Below, one piece after another: positions 63,070 through 64,000 of a stretch of 64,000 nucleotides of DNA. Each line of letters opens with the position of its first letter. Within the stretch, counting starts at the first letter, position 1. The position numbers were made by a program, and so were the translations under genes. Where the stretch lies: assembly GCA_029881795.1 (NCBI GenBank), contig JAOULX010000001.1, positions 62,001 to 126,000 on the forward strand. The letters are read 5' to 3'. The notes under the pieces were generated by a model that ran no database searches, had not been told where the DNA came from, and saw nothing but the letters and a program-made list of their open reading frames with translations. The stretch is from Gammaproteobacteria bacterium (GTDB taxonomy: Bacteria > Pseudomonadota > Gammaproteobacteria > SZUA-229).

Positions 63070-64000
63070 TTATGAGTGAAATTAGTAAACCGTTTTTTAT
63101 CTGGCGGCACTTAAATAAAGCTCGTTGGCTAGTGTTATTGACAGTGTTTCTTATGTTGATAATATTGCCTTTTATTCATGTTTATCAGACATTCGTGGCA
63201 TCATTTTCATATGATTTGCTAGAGCCAAGTGAAAAAAGTTTATATAACATCATGGAGATGCTGACGACTCCTTTTACCAATGATCCTGCAAATGGCCTTG
63301 AAAATGTTAAAGGTACAACTTGGTCGGGAAACTTTTTCGGATATCAGATTTCTGATCCTCTGGCTGTGGCAGGGCAGGTTTTTTCAGGCTTGACGTTCTA
63401 CTGGCCTTTTATTTTAACGGCATTAATTCCTGTTGTTGCAACCTTGTTATTTGGGCGTTTTTTTTGTGGTTGGATTTGTCCGGCAACATTCCTTTATGAA
63501 TTAAACACAACGCTATCATTGTGGATGCATCGGTTTGGTTTTAAAGCGGGCACTAGAAAGTTTGATCGCAGAATGAAATACATAGTGTTAGCTGTTGGTT
63601 TGGTTTTGTCAGCTATTAGTGGTTCAGTGTTGATATCAGTCATTTATCCACCGGCTATTATAGGGCGTGAACTGTATTTTGGTATTGCGCTGGGTGGTTT
63701 CGGCGCAGGTCTGGTTTTCTTCGTGATTACTTTACTGTTTGATTTGCTGGTTGCGCGCAGGGGATTTTGCCGGTACCTCTGTCCAGGTGGTGCACTGTAT
63801 TCTTTATTGGGGCGATATCGCTTATTCAGAATTAAACGTATCATAGAAAATTGTAATGACTGTGCAAAATGCAATGCCGTGTGTGAGTTCGGGCTCGATC
63901 CCTTGCATGATGATTTTGGGCAGGAGTGTAATAACTGTGCAGCCTGTATAGCGATATGCCCGACTGATGCGATGACATTTGTAACCAGCATATCAGATCT
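63066..64000 (+). CDS. napH: NapH-like quinol dehydrogenase membrane subunit (partial, cut by window end)
   Basis: At least 311 residues are visible with no stop. There are four membrane helices with cytoplasmic FFCGWICPATF and GFCRYLCPGGALYS motifs. Two ferredoxin clusters follow in the C-terminal part (CNDCAKCNAVC, CNNCAACIAICP). This is NapH: it oxidises quinol and passes electrons to NapG. The start is ATG 63066 (4-bp overlap with napG) or ATG 63072. Genes downstream are outside the window. Confidence 0.93.
   Translation, partial: MIMSEISKPFFIWRHLNKARWLVLLTVFLMLIILPFIHVYQTFVASFSYDLLEPSEKSLYNIMEMLTTPFTNDPANGLENVKGTTWSGNFFGYQISDPLAVAGQVFSGLTFYWPFILTALIPVVATLLFGRFFCGWICPATFLYELNTTLSLWMHRFGFKAGTRKFDRRMKYIVLAVGLVLSAISGSVLISVIYPPAIIGRELYFGIALGGFGAGLVFFVITLLFDLLVARRGFCRYLCPGGALYSLLGRYRLFRIKRIIENCNDCAKCNAVCEFGLDPLHDDFGQECNNCAACIAICPTDAMTFVTSISD

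Noticed and set aside
63644-63991. 115-codon minus-strand frame at the window end
   Set aside because: It is antisense to napH, whose ferredoxin motifs are intact.

Overview
The window reads as the chromosome of a free-living, respiring gammaproteobacterium. The evidence is gene content: a complete 2-oxoglutarate dehydrogenase/succinyl-CoA synthetase operon, ubiC-type ubiquinone synthesis, djlA, yggX, a bifunctional spoT next to rpoZ and gmk, and a NarX/NarL pair with an FNR-type site. Base composition looks moderate (mid-40s percent GC by eye, not counted) and TTG/GTG starts are frequent. I cannot name the genus from sequence alone. No rRNA, tRNA, insertion sequence, phage or CRISPR array was recognised.

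Layout. 0.1-7.8 kb: sucA-sucB-lpdA-sucC-sucD. 7.9-12.9 kb: DUF695 protein, Cache-domain histidine kinase, hydrolase/DUF3301 pair, a stand-alone Hpt protein divergent from a stand-alone receiver, and a glutaredoxin. 13.1-15.5 kb: a three-gene envelope cluster (Met-rich lipoprotein, Cys-pair outer-membrane barrel, thioredoxin-like lipoprotein). 15.5-16.6 kb: DUF924 protein and a BCP-type peroxiredoxin. 16.9-22.6 kb: hybrid kinase and convergent LuxR-type regulator, a perfect 14-bp inverted repeat, and a large lipoprotein that resembles the pore-forming B component of binary toxins (anthrax protective antigen family). 22.8-28.3 kb: rhomboid protease, a MerC/CopZ-like pair behind a MerR-type operator, and the AmmeMemoRadiSam genes. 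28.4-34.5 kb: gmk-rpoZ-spoT, ridA, recG. 34.5-38.3 kb: AT-rich flanks around a beta-helix lipoprotein, a MYG1-family gene and a frameshifted gene remnant. 38.3-46.5 kb: FetB-like permease, ArsS-like radical SAM, small membrane proteins, ubiC, a cyclophilin, djlA, a formyltransferase-like protein, a second AmmeMemoRadiSam-like radical SAM enzyme, yggX and an HPP-family membrane protein. 46.7-51.9 kb: a second hybrid kinase/LuxR regulator module followed by three lipoprotein genes built from four copies of one unrecognised domain. 51.9-55.9 kb: ATP-grasp enzyme, IscA-like protein, periplasmic MsrA, and a PRMT-like methyltransferase with a SEC-C tail. 55.9-64 kb: narL-narX divergent from a dihaem cytochrome c, a divergent Nap/Nas-clade molybdoenzyme, napG and napH (cut by the window end).

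How the parts fit. The right end forms a coherent nitrate-respiration module. NarX carries the nitrate-sensing P-box and NarL carries the E. coli-like recognition helix. The divergent promoter holds a 7-2-7 NarL-type site and an FNR box placed where a class II activator would sit. Structural genes follow in A-G-H order, with a dihaem cytochrome in front. Two places suggest undescribed biology: the lipid-anchored protective-antigen-like protein next to its own two-component system, and the matching kinase/regulator module next to the tandem lipoprotein family. The two modules have the same gene order and near-identical kinase sizes (about 585 aa), so they look like paralogous sensor-lipoprotein cassettes.
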